This document shows positions 4,976 to 5,007 of a DNA stretch of 5,007 bases, piece by piece. The notes beneath the pieces were generated by a model, which saw only the letters and a program-made list of their open reading frames with translations, searched no databases and was not told the DNA's origin. This stretch comes from Methanobacteriota archaeon. Lineage in GTDB: Archaea > Halobacteriota > Bog-38 > Methanoflorentales > Methanoflorentaceae. The translations under genes and the position numbers were made by a program. Numbering within the stretch: the first letter of the stretch is position 1; every line of letters starts with the position of its first letter. The stretch lies in contig JAJRBK010000153.1 in assembly GCA_028679495.1 (NCBI GenBank), forward strand, positions 1-5,007, read 5' to 3'.

Positions 4976-5007
4976 ATGGCGACAGAAAAAACGGTCGAGG
5001 AAAAAGA
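4976..5007 (+). CDS. Start of an unidentified gene, cut by window edge
   Basis: Only the first ten codons are visible, reading MATEKTVEEK, too few to identify the product; the opening is hydrophilic, with no signal peptide. ATG 4976 is supported by GGAGGT (4964-4969) six bases upstream and by a strong TATA box about 90 bases upstream. The same frame is open further upstream to an ATG at 4898 (MTLSGQASEK...), but that codon lies only about 10 bases after the TATA box, before the predicted transcription start, and has no well-placed Shine-Dalgarno. It becomes a real option only if transcripts start further upstream. The gene appears to be its own transcription unit, separated from arvC by 258 nt. 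Confidence 0.65.
   Translation, partial: MATEKTVEEK

Overview
The window looks like a euryarchaeal chromosome segment, most plausibly from the methanogen/ANME part of the phylum. The grounds are the archaeal-type TATA elements (for example GCTATATATTAT before the last gene), one gene start with a TATA box almost at the leaderless position, Shine-Dalgarno starts elsewhere, many CBS-domain genes, and the archaeal gene trio Era-like GTPase / DUF2073 / CPxCG-type zinc ribbon. Species cannot be assigned from the sequence alone. No mobile element, CRISPR array, rRNA or tRNA was seen.

Layout. (1) Nt 1-467, + strand: the 3' three quarters of thymidylate kinase (tmk), cut by the window edge. (2) Nt 540-2906, - strand: a compact operon of three CBS-domain genes, convergent with tmk. 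In transcription order these are a two-CBS protein with two tandem zinc ribbons (GTG start), a four-CBS protein overlapping it by ATGA, and, 19 nt further on, a four-CBS protein with a basic N-terminus. Together they encode ten CBS modules. (3) Nt 2907-3234: a 328-nt divergent control region rich in short palindromes and one direct repeat. (4) Nt 3235-4717, + strand: arvA (small Era-like GTPase with an amphipathic N-terminus), arvB (DUF2073) and arvC (zinc ribbon). This set matches the cluster linked to extracellular vesicle formation in Haloferax. arvA and arvB are 1 nt apart; arvC has its own TATA box and probably a leaderless or nearly leaderless mRNA. (5) Nt 4718-4975: an intergenic region with a perfect 8-bp inverted repeat abutting a strong TATA box. 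(6) Nt 4976 onward: the first ten codons of an unidentified gene with a good Shine-Dalgarno.

How the parts may work together. The arv genes probably act at the cytoplasmic membrane: the GTPase binds through its N-terminal helix, with DUF2073 and zinc-ribbon partners. CBS tandems of this kind usually bind adenine nucleotides or related ligands, so the divergent CBS operon could be a nucleotide or energy sensor whose expression, or protein, is tied to the arv module. That link is inference from divergent placement only. The genes themselves belong to known families; the less familiar points are the ten-CBS operon, the duplicated zinc ribbon, the near-identical DNA stretch shared by two CBS genes, and the palindromic control regions.
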